A stretch of 17,587 nt of DNA from SAR202 cluster bacterium AD-804-J14_MRT_500m (GTDB taxonomy: Bacteria > Chloroflexota > Dehalococcoidia > UBA3495 > GCA-2712585). Location of the stretch: positions 1 through 17,587 of the forward strand of contig VEXF01000031.1 in the NCBI GenBank assembly GCA_009391275.1, written 5' to 3'. The first letter of the stretch is position 1. The number at the start of each line of letters is the position of its first letter. The notes beneath the pieces are model-generated. The model worked only from the letters and a program-made list of their open reading frames with translations. It ran no database searches and had not been told where the DNA came from. Positions 8,019 through 16,335 of this stretch are shown piece after piece. The position numbers and the translations under genes are program-made.

Positions 8019-8359
8019 GACAATTTGAACGAAATGAGTCTGTTAGGCAGTGAACCGTAAAAATTGGATACCACCCATAAGAATCTTGAGTTTTGTATCA
8101 ATCTGATGTTTTAACTCCAGCAGATGTTTTTCCGATTCAAAAAAATAGGACATTAAGATCGACATACCATCAATTATTTGGACCCACGGTACTACGGGTT
8201 AATCTGGTTAGACTACGATGGCCCGGAGTCATATATTATTGCATTTTCACCGCGAAGATATCCTGACCATGTTCATCGGTGTTTCATTTGGGCGCAACTA
8301 GCCGAGCGTCATTCTGATCGTCGTATATGTGGGATTAGTTGTTGGATATGCTAAGGTTT
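8019..8359. other. 341-bp spacer between the ACIII operon and ccmH
   Basis: No tRNA, clear terminator or convincing promoter was seen here, although the ccmH promoter must lie in it or further upstream. The minus strand holds a 36-codon ORF at 8043-8153 (ATG to TAA, no ribosome site). The plus strand holds a 27-codon ORF from 8218. A weak hairpin (ACCC...GGGT around an 8-10-nt loop) lies near 8190-8210, without a T-run. Neither small ORF is supported well enough to call a gene. Confidence 0.6.
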
Positions 8360-8986
8360 TTAAGGTCGGAGCGTTTTGATGTAGTTAACCAACATCCAAC
8401 GCTCTTCTGCAGTTAACAATTTTTCAAACTGAGGCATCACCCTAGGTCTTGTCATATCTGCATCTGGTCGCAAGTCCCGGTTGGTTATGGTAGTGAATAA
8501 ACGCCCATCAGGTAAGGCGAAGAGAATTGATAAGTTAACATTCTTGCTTAAATTCAACTCATGTCCGTAATCTTCTACCATAGTTTTAAGCACTTTTCCG
8601 TCGCCTTTACCTGCGGTTCCGTGGCACACAGCACAGTTGATGGCGAACAATTGTGCTCCCATTCCCACATTCTCACCGGAATACGGATTATGAAGGCTGT
8701 CGATTTCTTCCCAACTCATGTTTGTTGGCAAAGGAACCTCTCGTCCTGTTATTGGTACTGCCCCGGGTGCTGGCATTAAACGCGGCGGCTCTTGAGACTC
8801 GAAAGACGGTTGATAGTGCATCTCGTAGAAATAATCTAGCGGATACGTGCCTTCCGCACATGCCGAAGTAAAGATAACAAGGGAAACGGTTGCCACGATT
8901 AGACAACCAATGCCCCGGAGACCTCGTTTCTTCATCCTTGCTGGCGAGTCCAACGTGGTAAGTGGTTTTTTAGAACTGAACTTCAT
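8360..8986 (-). CDS. actE: ACIII subunit ActE, monoheme cytochrome c lipoprotein
   Basis: A 208-residue c-type cytochrome; in ACIII this subunit carries one heme c and passes electrons outward. Seen: hydrophobic signal at about 26-42 ending TSAC (C43, probable lipid attachment); heme motif C118-A-V-C121-H122 followed by GTAGKGDG; a likely axial methionine M184 in RPRVMPQF; and the LTAEERWMLVNYIKTL end typical of class I cytochromes. The ATG at 8986 overlaps the actD stop by four bases (ATGA) and has GAGAGG just upstream. A second ATG at codon 18 would give a more ordinary signal length, but AAGG abuts it too closely. Last gene of the ACIII operon; no terminator seen after it. Confidence 0.9.
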   Translation of the reverse strand: MKFSSKKPLTTLDSPARMKKRGLRGIGCLIVATVSLVIFTSACAEGTYPLDYFYEMHYQPSFESQEPPRLMPAPGAVPITGREVPLPTNMSWEEIDSLHNPYSGENVGMGAQLFAINCAVCHGTAGKGDGKVLKTMVEDYGHELNLSKNVNLSILFALPDGRLFTTITNRDLRPDADMTRPRVMPQFEKLLTAEERWMLVNYIKTLRP

Positions 8987-9495
8987 GCTGCCTCTCTCTT
9001 CACCTCAACAGCACCGGCTTGAGTAAGCACTTGTTCTACTGTCTCTGCTTGCTCCTCTTCACAATCAACTACAACACCAATCATACCTTCGGTAATTCTT
9101 GTATCGTAAATCTTTTGCTTGGGGTTTGGCAGCCTTGATTCAAACAATATGCCTATGACTGTGAACAATATTGCGCCTAGCATAGTTCCTTCGTAGCTGA
9201 TAATCGCCATGGGTGGGATTGAAAGGATCGGTTTACCACCTGTGACTAATGGGTAAGAAACTTGCGTCCCAGCGGTCAAAAGAAGAGCAACTGTCAGACC
9301 ACATATGGCCCCTATTATTGGGAAAACATACAATCTGTGACTGCTGTGCCGTTCCCCAAAGGCCCCCTCTGGATATGGTGTATCAGTAAGAAAGTCGAAC
9401 TCTTCATTAGAAAAGCCAGCCTTCTCCAGGCCTTCGCCTGCCTCTGCTGCGTATTTAGCATCGGAATACAACCCTAATATTGATTGCATCGCCAT
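8983..9495 (-). CDS. actD: ACIII subunit ActD (DUF3341 family)
   Basis: A 170-residue membrane protein with no cofactor motif, matching ActD, which has two membrane helices and a cytoplasmic ferredoxin-like domain in known ACIII. Seen: N-terminal GLYSDAKYAAEAGEGLEKAGF (first part of the domain), helices at about 55-74 and 96-118, and a C-terminal part where EGMIGVVVDC begins the second half of the domain. ATG at 9495 with GAGGT six bases upstream; a second ATG two codons later is possible. Spacing of 21 bp from actC and a 4-bp overlap with actE show one operon. Confidence 0.9.
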   Translation of the reverse strand: MAMQSILGLYSDAKYAAEAGEGLEKAGFSNEEFDFLTDTPYPEGAFGERHSSHRLYVFPIIGAICGLTVALLLTAGTQVSYPLVTGGKPILSIPPMAIISYEGTMLGAILFTVIGILFESRLPNPKQKIYDTRITEGMIGVVVDCEEEQAETVEQVLTQAGAVEVKREAA

Positions 9496-9516
9496 GGCTC
9501 CACCTCAGGCTCCTAT

Positions 9517-10893
9517 TTACTCGTCATGATAAGCTGCCGGGACCTTGCGTTTACCTACCTCAATCTCGTCCTTAAGGATTTGGCCTTCCTTGATATCAAA
9601 CAGAGGTATCAATGGGAAAGCTTTAGCAAATAACAAAAATAGCATCAGTACCATCGCAAACGTGCCAGCTACGATAGTAATTTCCACTGGGCTTGGAGCG
9701 TAGGTATACCAGGTTCCGGTGAACATTTGTTTCCTGGCCAATCCAGGAACTATGATTAAGAATCGTTCCAACCACATTCCCACATTTACAGAGATCGTCG
9801 TTATCAGCATTAACCAGAAACTGCGACGTACGTTTCGGAAGAACCATAAGGGGACGGGGAAAAAGAACGATGTAATAATAAACGTCAAGAACATCCAGCC
9901 CCATGGTGCTTCAAACATTTGAAGATGTCGAGTAGCGATTTCATCGCCTTCTTGTCCGTAGATTCCGAACGCGAATTCCATGATAAAGAAGTAGAACCAG
10001 GCAATAGCTATGACGATCAGTAGTTTGGCTAAAGATTCGATATGTTCTTTTCGAACATACTGTTCCCATCCGAATAGCCATCTCATAAATATCATAACTG
10101 TGACGACCCCGGATACTCCCGAATGAACCGCACCAATTACGAAATAAGGTGCAAATATTGTTGAATGCCAGCTCTTTACAGAAACCGCCATTCCAAAGTC
10201 CCATGAAACTATACTATGAACGGAAACGAATACTGGCAATATGAGGGCGGATAGTAAAATGCCAGCTATGGCTTGTAATTTCCATTGGCGAGGGGATCCC
10301 CTCCATCCCAAAGACAGTATTGAATAAAGGATTTTTCGCATTCCCGTACTTCGATCACGTAGGACTGCTATATCAGGTATCAAAGCTACAAAGACGAACA
10401 TGATGCTGCAGGTCAGGTACGTGTTAACTGCTGCAGGGTCCCACACTAGTGGGGATCGGACATCAGGCCAAATACCACGTTGGAAGTCATATGGGAATGC
10501 CCACATCACTAGTCTCCAGGGGCGTCCCGAGTGAATCAGGGGCATTAGGACAGCGGTCATTAAAGAGAAAATGGTTAACACTTCAGCCGCCCTTGTAGCC
10601 GGCCTTCTCCATTCGGCTTTAGACAACCTCAGGATCGCCGAGAGCATCACGCCTGCATGGCTTATCCCTATCCAAAAAACAAAATTTGTTATAAAAAATC
10701 CCCACATGACAGGTCGATTGAGACCAGTCACGCCTATTCCGCGATTGATCATATACCCAGCTGCGCACATGGCGCCAAGGACTACTATCCCCAGAACTAG
10801 GACGATAACCCAATATTTTATATCGGTTTCGAAGATGCTCCGTAGGAGATCCCGGTTAATTTGTTTATGGGTTAGAGTTTTTCCTTCTTGCAC
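9517..10893 (-). CDS. actC: ACIII quinol-binding subunit ActC (NrfD/PsrC family)
   Basis: Integral membrane protein of 458 residues with about ten helices, from the NrfD/PsrC family; in ACIII, ActC holds the quinol site and passes electrons to ActB2. I call it ActC rather than ActF because of segments that I recall as typical of ActC: GLNRPVMWGFFITNFVFWIGISHAG near 55-80, LIHSGRPW, RSPLVWDPAAVNTYL, WHSTIFAPYFVIGA, and NVGMWLERFLII. Start is GTG at 10893, with only a modest ribosome site (GAGA). It lies 24 bp downstream of the other NrfD-like gene. In the usual actABCDEF order actC follows actB directly; here the ActF-like gene is between them. Confidence 0.88.
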   Translation of the reverse strand: MQEGKTLTHKQINRDLLRSIFETDIKYWVIVLVLGIVVLGAMCAAGYMINRGIGVTGLNRPVMWGFFITNFVFWIGISHAGVMLSAILRLSKAEWRRPATRAAEVLTIFSLMTAVLMPLIHSGRPWRLVMWAFPYDFQRGIWPDVRSPLVWDPAAVNTYLTCSIMFVFVALIPDIAVLRDRSTGMRKILYSILSLGWRGSPRQWKLQAIAGILLSALILPVFVSVHSIVSWDFGMAVSVKSWHSTIFAPYFVIGAVHSGVSGVVTVMIFMRWLFGWEQYVRKEHIESLAKLLIVIAIAWFYFFIMEFAFGIYGQEGDEIATRHLQMFEAPWGWMFLTFIITSFFFPVPLWFFRNVRRSFWLMLITTISVNVGMWLERFLIIVPGLARKQMFTGTWYTYAPSPVEITIVAGTFAMVLMLFLLFAKAFPLIPLFDIKEGQILKDEIEVGKRKVPAAYHDE

Positions 10894-10917
10894 TTCTATC
10901 TCTTAATCAACTGATCT

Positions 10918-12333
10918 CTACTCGGGTTTGCCTAAGACCATGTATCGACTGCGGAGAAACGGGCGTGCACGTTGATACAATAGTCCTTCCTTCATTTCCC
11001 ATATTGATATAATAGGTATAATTTTGCTGGCTAGCATGAAGATTAATGCAGCTCCCGAAAGTCCACCTATGATAATCAATATATCAAATATATTGGGTGT
11101 GATCGGCAATGGAACCAAGTCTAGTGAATGACCTGTCACATTCTCCAGGCCAAAAGCTGGAACGTAGAGACGAACGGTCATAAAATAGGCGCCAATCAGA
11201 ACAGATACTCCAGCAATAGTGGGGCCTATGACGCTTTTACGGACAGGGTTCCAAATTAACATACCAAAAGGTATCAAGAAGCTGCAGAAAAAGTTTATCA
11301 GAAACGGGATGCGATACGACTCAAACATAAATGTCTTTAATATGTTTTGTTCATCCGGAGTTCGGCCATACCAAAAGGTTATTAGCGCAGCAAACCAGAA
11401 ATATGCCCATAGAAGGCTTAAGGCTAGCAGAACTTTACTTATAGACCAGAAACTTTCCATTGGAATGTATTTCTTGTAGGGTCCAAAGGTTCGTACTATG
11501 AACGCACCTACGATGACACTGCCTAATGCACATTGGAGTCCAGTGAGAGCTTGATGGGCCGGCATTATAGAATCTATCCAGCCTGGAACCAGTGACATGA
11601 CAAAGTCTACCGCTATAATAGTTTGAACGAAAATGAGCAGCATAAAGTAAAAAGTACCGAATGCCCATATGCCTCGTTGGTGCCATTCCCATTGTTTTCG
11701 TGAACCGTTCCACTTACGTGTAATTTTGGCTAAAACTCTGGCACGCCGTCCTTCATCATGCCTGGAAAGCAAAGCCATGTCTGGCAAAGCGGATAGGAAC
11801 AGCAGAGATATACCGCAGATAACCAACCCAGCTACTGCTGCGAAATCGTACCAGACGAAATCTCCACGGAACACGTCTGGCAGAACCCAAAGGCTGTGGC
11901 GTCCTTCAAGAGTCGGTAGAATCGCCATTAGTGGGAGCATTAGTGACAGAGTAAACATCCCTACGATGGCATAGAGTTCCGAAATCCTAGAAAAAGGCCT
12001 TCTCCAATGGTTGCGAGTCATGCGAAAAGCCACTGCCACTAAAGGGGCAGATCCCGCGGTTAGCATCAGGAAACCAAACAGAGATCCAATATAGCCCCAT
12101 TCCGAACGCTGATCATCGTCAAACCCTGACAGGCACCTTATGATGAACGGCACCAGCCCCATTATGAAGAGGCCGGCTAAAATCAGGGTTATTATTTTAA
12201 AATTAGAACCAACTCTGTAAAACCCCGCACTAACGTCCGCAGTTAACTGAGAGGATCTAAGTTCCTCTCCATCGATTGATATTTGGACTCTGTCATCTGT
12301 CAGAGCTCTGTTAACCATGACCAACTTCCGCAT
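10918..12333 (-). CDS. actF: ACIII second NrfD-like membrane subunit (ActF-like)
   Basis: Integral membrane protein of 471 residues with about ten helices, related to NrfD. Segments such as HWRRPFSRISELYAIVGMF, AVDFVMSLVPGWIDSIM and LITFWYGRTPDEQNILK fit the ActF type, a paralogue of ActC that is thought to take part in proton movement but not in quinol oxidation. The soluble N-terminus of about 45 residues precedes the first helix. ATG at 12333 with AGAAGG about 9 bases upstream; this start overlaps the end of the iron-sulfur gene by 23 bp. A second ATG at codon 6 (12318), nearly at the preceding stop, is also possible. Assignment as F rather than C is by resemblance and by exclusion. Confidence 0.78.
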   Translation of the reverse strand: MRKLVMVNRALTDDRVQISIDGEELRSSQLTADVSAGFYRVGSNFKIITLILAGLFIMGLVPFIIRCLSGFDDDQRSEWGYIGSLFGFLMLTAGSAPLVAVAFRMTRNHWRRPFSRISELYAIVGMFTLSLMLPLMAILPTLEGRHSLWVLPDVFRGDFVWYDFAAVAGLVICGISLLFLSALPDMALLSRHDEGRRARVLAKITRKWNGSRKQWEWHQRGIWAFGTFYFMLLIFVQTIIAVDFVMSLVPGWIDSIMPAHQALTGLQCALGSVIVGAFIVRTFGPYKKYIPMESFWSISKVLLALSLLWAYFWFAALITFWYGRTPDEQNILKTFMFESYRIPFLINFFCSFLIPFGMLIWNPVRKSVIGPTIAGVSVLIGAYFMTVRLYVPAFGLENVTGHSLDLVPLPITPNIFDILIIIGGLSGAALIFMLASKIIPIISIWEMKEGLLYQRARPFLRSRYMVLGKPE

Positions 12334-13045
12334 GCGAATCTACCTTCTTCAGGTACACTACATTGGGTTCCGTTCCTATATTGTCTAACAGCTTATAATT
12401 ACGCCGGTCATGAAATTTGGTTGCAACCTCGCTTGATTGGTCGTTGAGATCTCCAAACATCAGCGTATCGGTTGGACACGCGCTCACGCATGCAGGCATG
12501 TAATTCCCGTCTTTCAGTTTCTGGTCGCTGAGTTCCTCGCCCGCATGGCCTTCGATCCTGCGCTCAGCTCGTCTAATTCTCTGCACACAGAAGGTGCATT
12601 TCTCCATTATCCCCCTGCTTCTGATAGTAACGTCAGGATTCAATTGATTCTTCAGTGAATCCGGGTATTCCGGATCGAAGAAGTTAAAAAATCTGACTTG
12701 ATAAGGACAATTGTTTGCGCAATATCTAGTTCCGATGCAACGGTTGTAGACTTGGACGTTCATACCTTCATTGTTGTGGTAAGTTGCGTAGACGGGGCAA
12801 ACGGGTTCACATGGCGCATTCTCACAATGCTGGCATAAAACTGGCATGAACCGGGCTTTGATATTCGGCCATTCCCCCTCCCATACCCTTTCTATCCGTA
12901 TCCACTGTTTGGCCCTCCTGGAAAGAAAGTCTACTTCTTCATTGACCGGGACATTATTTTCTGATTGGCATGCGATTACGCAAGCCTGGCATCCCGTACA
13001 TCGATCTAGGTCTATTACCATGCCCCATTTATGTTGTTTACCCAT
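12311..13045 (-). CDS. actB2: ACIII iron-sulfur subunit ActB2 (separate gene)
   Basis: Ferredoxin-like electron-transfer protein of 244 residues carrying four cluster sites. Cysteines: C16, C19, C22, C26; C71, C74, C79, C83; C103, C109, C113; C150, C153, C186, C190. In the third group the second position is T106 (NRCIGTRYCANNCP), so that cluster lacks one ligand and should be [3Fe-4S]. This agrees with the three [4Fe-4S] and one [3Fe-4S] reported for characterised ACIII ActB. In well-studied ACIIIs this part is fused to the molybdopterin-like part; here it is its own gene, 41 bp downstream. ATG at 13045 with AAAAGG in front. No export signal is visible, so it may travel with the Tat-exported ActB1. 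Confidence 0.92.
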   Translation of the reverse strand: MGKQHKWGMVIDLDRCTGCQACVIACQSENNVPVNEEVDFLSRRAKQWIRIERVWEGEWPNIKARFMPVLCQHCENAPCEPVCPVYATYHNNEGMNVQVYNRCIGTRYCANNCPYQVRFFNFFDPEYPDSLKNQLNPDVTIRSRGIMEKCTFCVQRIRRAERRIEGHAGEELSDQKLKDGNYMPACVSACPTDTLMFGDLNDQSSEVATKFHDRRNYKLLDNIGTEPNVVYLKKVDSHAEVGHG

Positions 13046-13086
13046 TGCTTACCTTTTCTTCTCTACTCGGTGGTACTTAGATATAG

Positions 13087-15363
13087 CTACTCATGAACAT
13101 ATTTTATAATGTTGCTCTCTGGACTTGCTGGGAAAGCAGGTACGATCCCCTCAAATTTCGGTATAGGTTCTCTTCTGCCTGTTGGTGTAATTCGCACTCG
13201 CGTCGACGCCCATGCGAATGCACCTGTTTTAACGTCAGTTGGTAACCCCAAAATCTCAAGGATATTAGTACCTCTACCTTGGGCATACCTGGACCCATTA
13301 GTATGCCCTTGGCCCACTGGGATACCGATGGCTCCTGGTGGTATCCCTGGGTGTACATAGACCTGAGCTTCTACGAAACGGGCGTTCGCACCTTCAATCT
13401 TGACTATATCCCCTTCTCGTATACCTTTTTGATCAGCTGTAGATGAGTTAATTTCCACCCATGTAGACCATGCAGCGCTTGTGAGAGGATCTGGCGTCGA
13501 TTGGAGCCACGGAAGGTGGGCACCCCTGCCGTCGGTGATTGACACGGTTTGGAATGGTATTAGGTTGTACGTATCTGGCCCAGTTGGACCTGTAATTACG
13601 GGTTCGTGAGCTATCCCACTGTCGATAATATCTTGATATTTAGGGTTAGGTGCCGAACTTGAACCAGTGGTTGTGTTGTCCCACCATCCGCCCTTTTCAA
13701 GAACCTGGTTCCAAAATGAATCAAAACTTACGTCTTGTACTGAACCTCGTTGTAACCCATGTAACTCCCTAACTTGATCTTTCAATACGTCGACGTACAT
13801 GCCGTGTTGCAATGGGCCTTGAGGGTTCAGACCTAACTCATGGCTCATACGGAGCAATATGTCAGCAAACGACATTGGGGATATCCCGGGAAGCGGGTTC
13901 ACGACTGGTTGTTGCAGCCCTACAGTTACGAAGCCGGGTCCTGGTTGCGGTACATCTATGTTCCAGTCTTCTAACGTCACGCGATTGGGCAACACTAGAT
14001 CGGCCATATGGGTTGTATCATCCATCAACGTTGAAAAACTGACCATGAAAACGTTGTCACTGTTTAGTGACTCCTGGAATCCTAAATCAGTCGGCAATCC
14101 GTGGACGGGATCTACCCCCTGGATTAACACCAGTTTGGTCTCTTTGCCTATTCTATCTTTTCTGGTTAGCCATCCCTGTATGCTTTCTGCTGCGATTCGG
14201 GATCGCAAACTGTTTATCGGCGCTGATGGGTTCATGCGTACGGTTCCGTCTGTTCCTACCGAACCGGCCAAGAAATTAAGTGCGTATATTGCTTGCAAAT
14301 TGAAGTACCCATTGGTATGGGCACCCGCCGATCCCCCTCCGATAGCTAAGCTATGTGAACCGTTTTCAGCAAACTCATGCGCTATCTCTTTGATAGTTTG
14401 TATTGCTGTGTGTCCATTCAAATCTGGGATGCCTAGCATATTTACAATTTTTTCAGGTGCGAAATCATCTAATATATTCTGCTTATTGCCTGTCATAGAT
14501 CTGATGACAGCTGAATCGACAAGATTTCCTGAGACAATGACTTGGGCAATGCTCAAGGCCAGGAGACCTTCATAACCGGGGCTTATAGGCACCCATTGGT
14601 CAGCATTTGCGGCTGACATGGAGAACCTGGGATCAACATGAACTAATTTGCCCCTAGTTCGGCCGTCACCTTGTCGAAAGGCTCCGTACCCTCTTGAGAA
14701 TTGTACTGGAGACGTCCATGTTCCAAGAAAATCAACTCCAAATGAAAGCAAATAATCTGCTCGACCAACATCGAATAAAGGCAACCCATCCTCACCTAAC
14801 CACTCATAGATCACCCGGTCAAAAACTGATTCTTCCATGGACTGGAAAGCAATGTTTTCTCCGCCATAGGTAGATGCAAAAGTTTCTACGAGATTAGCCA
14901 TGCTTCCACGGAGTGGTTCAGTAATCATCAGAAGACTTTTAGGCTCTCCAAGATGTCGATCCAGTTGCTGTTTAAGGATATCCAACCCTTCGTCCCATCC
15001 TATGTAGACGAAATTCCCTCTTGCACCATTCCTTTTCATCGGTGCAGCAATCCGGTCTGGATGGTACAGGGCTTGGAGACCAGCTTCACATCGCACACTA
15101 TGGGCACCCCTGTTAGTGGGGTAAATTGGGTTCCCTTGTACTTTCTTCGCCCGCCCTTCAACTACCCTGACGACTATCCCTTCAGCTTCCGTACATTGTC
15201 CACATAGCGTGGCATACCAGTTGTCTCGTCCAGTCACTAAGTCTTCCGGCATTAGGACAGGTCTCTGTGAAATGAACTCGTCTTCATTGAAGACGTTACA
15301 TGCCACCGCGCCCAGGGTTGACACGCTGGCTAGTTTCAGGAATGTACGTCTAGATACGTTCAT
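13087..15363 (-). CDS. actB1: ACIII molybdopterin-oxidoreductase-like subunit ActB1 (separate gene)
   Basis: A 758-residue member of the molybdopterin oxidoreductase (CISM) superfamily that in ACIII has lost its cofactor and serves as a large structural subunit. Twin-arginine signal SRRTFLKLA at 4-12, then a possible lipidation site ending GAVAC (C22). The cluster region reads C54-G-Q-C57, E61, C92: a Cys-rich site of the form Cx2Cx3C is expected, but the third Cys is Glu. GTWTSPVQFSRGYGAF is also ACIII/Qrc-like. The C-terminal part (about 640-745) has the usual dinucleotide-domain fold, including IREGDIVKIEG. Together with ActB2 it sums to about 1000 residues, near the size of fused ActB. 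ATG at 15363 with AGGT upstream, 12 bp after actA. Bases 13662-13788 recur at the window's end. Confidence 0.9.
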   Translation of the reverse strand: MNVSRRTFLKLASVSTLGAVACNVFNEDEFISQRPVLMPEDLVTGRDNWYATLCGQCTEAEGIVVRVVEGRAKKVQGNPIYPTNRGAHSVRCEAGLQALYHPDRIAAPMKRNGARGNFVYIGWDEGLDILKQQLDRHLGEPKSLLMITEPLRGSMANLVETFASTYGGENIAFQSMEESVFDRVIYEWLGEDGLPLFDVGRADYLLSFGVDFLGTWTSPVQFSRGYGAFRQGDGRTRGKLVHVDPRFSMSAANADQWVPISPGYEGLLALSIAQVIVSGNLVDSAVIRSMTGNKQNILDDFAPEKIVNMLGIPDLNGHTAIQTIKEIAHEFAENGSHSLAIGGGSAGAHTNGYFNLQAIYALNFLAGSVGTDGTVRMNPSAPINSLRSRIAAESIQGWLTRKDRIGKETKLVLIQGVDPVHGLPTDLGFQESLNSDNVFMVSFSTLMDDTTHMADLVLPNRVTLEDWNIDVPQPGPGFVTVGLQQPVVNPLPGISPMSFADILLRMSHELGLNPQGPLQHGMYVDVLKDQVRELHGLQRGSVQDVSFDSFWNQVLEKGGWWDNTTTGSSSAPNPKYQDIIDSGIAHEPVITGPTGPDTYNLIPFQTVSITDGRGAHLPWLQSTPDPLTSAAWSTWVEINSSTADQKGIREGDIVKIEGANARFVEAQVYVHPGIPPGAIGIPVGQGHTNGSRYAQGRGTNILEILGLPTDVKTGAFAWASTRVRITPTGRREPIPKFEGIVPAFPASPESNIIKYVHE
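13662..13788 (+). repeat. 127-bp exact direct repeat, internal copy
   Basis: This stretch inside actB1 matches 17461-17587 base for base on the same strand. The bases before the two copies differ (g at 13661, t at 17460). The internal copy is in an intact reading frame, so it is the natural one. Confidence 0.95.
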
Positions 15364-15375
15364 CAGTTGGTAGAC

Positions 15376-15972
15376 CTAATAATGACAGGTGGCACAATCG
15401 GTAATATCCTTGTTATCGCTAAATTGGACGTTATTTCTGTGGCAGTCTACACAATCTCCCATTTTCAGACGTCGGACTTGTTCGACTTCTACCATCTCTC
15501 TTACTTCTCCGTGGCAAGTTGAGCACGCCCCTTCAATGCTAAGACCTTGAACTTTAGTGAGGTAACGTATATGAGGTTCGTGTGAGAATTGGACATGATC
15601 TGGTAAGTGGTGAACACGCTTCCAGTTTATTGGTTCATTACTTTCGAAATGCGCTACTACCTTCGCTACCTCGGCGGGAGCCTTGTCTCCCTGTATCGTC
15701 GCGTGACAAAACATACATTGTTCTACTGCCGGTATAGTAGCTGGTTCTCCTTCTAAAACGTTCCTGTGACAGAATGCGCAGTTGATCCCATCAACATCAA
15801 CATGCTGTGTATGGGGAAACGCTATCGGTTGCTCAGGTGGTTCGCCCATTCCGAGGACTTGAAACGGGGTAGACCACCAGGCCCGTAGAACAAAAACGAC
15901 AACTACGACCATTATACCGGTGGTTACTAAGCCACCTAGAACAACAGGAATGAATTTAGCTTTGCCCCGCAT
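15376..15972 (-). CDS. actA: ACIII subunit ActA, pentaheme cytochrome c
   Basis: Membrane-anchored multiheme cytochrome of 198 residues; in ACIII, ActA carries five c-type hemes that form the electron wire to the acceptor. One N-terminal helix at about 8-30, then five heme motifs: C65-AFCH69, C86-MFCH90, C150-STCH154, C174-VDCH178, C193-ATCH197. Extra histidines (H54, H57, H121, H122, H131, H134) are candidates for the second heme ligands, as in cytochrome c7/c3 folds. ATG at 15972 with AGGATC some 12 bases upstream. It precedes actB1 by 12 bp. The heme sites require the ccm-type machinery encoded downstream. Confidence 0.93.
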   Translation of the reverse strand: MRGKAKFIPVVLGGLVTTGIMVVVVVFVLRAWWSTPFQVLGMGEPPEQPIAFPHTQHVDVDGINCAFCHRNVLEGEPATIPAVEQCMFCHATIQGDKAPAEVAKVVAHFESNEPINWKRVHHLPDHVQFSHEPHIRYLTKVQGLSIEGACSTCHGEVREMVEVEQVRRLKMGDCVDCHRNNVQFSDNKDITDCATCHY

Positions 15973-16038
15973 TAAATAGCGCAGATCCTATCTGTAGGAA
16001 ATAATGCCCATGATTTGTATCGTTGTCGATTGTCCATG

Positions 16039-16335
16039 TTATATCCACCAACGATCGTAGAATCTTCCAAGGACACGGGCCACGTTTTCAGTGTATATCA
16101 TCAGAGTTATCCCAAGGCCTAGAAAGGCGAGTGCGGCTAACCCTAGGGTAAAGCTGAAATGACTAGCTGCAGTTGGTAGATGGCGTGTAGAGACCAACGA
16201 TGGAATAATAGCTATCGCAGTTAGCATACAAGCGGCAAACACTACGATCAGCGCCAGATAAAACCACAAGTTGTGTAATAGTTTGCCCAGTTCGCTCCAT
16301 TCGAACGAACCTATAGCTGATGGGTCAGGCATCAT
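16039..16335 (-). CDS. Small two-helix membrane protein, first gene of the ACIII operon
   Basis: A 98-residue protein I do not recognise. Two membrane helices (about 24-47 and 61-81) flank a short loop. The ends are soluble; the C-terminus is rich in aromatics and arginine (RFYDRWWI). No heme, cysteine-pair or catalytic motif is visible. ATG at 16335 or the adjacent ATG at 16332; ribosome site weak. It starts about 60 bases after the strong promoter at 16401-16428 and is followed by actA after 66 bp, so it is almost surely co-transcribed with ACIII. It could be an accessory or small structural subunit, or an assembly factor; this is inferred only from position. Confidence 0.72.
   Translation of the reverse strand: MMPDPSAIGSFEWSELGKLLHNLWFYLALIVVFAACMLTAIAIIPSLVSTRHLPTAASHFSFTLGLAALAFLGLGITLMIYTENVARVLGRFYDRWWI

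Noticed and set aside
8218..8301. 27-codon ORF on the plus strand in the 341-bp spacer
   Set aside because: Very short, no ribosome site, and no protein-like features.
13859..14575. A 238-codon open frame on the plus strand, opposite actB1
   Set aside because: It is antisense to a well-supported gene; its predicted protein has no motifs and a Ser/Pro/Thr-rich shadow-like composition, and there is no sign of its own ribosome site.
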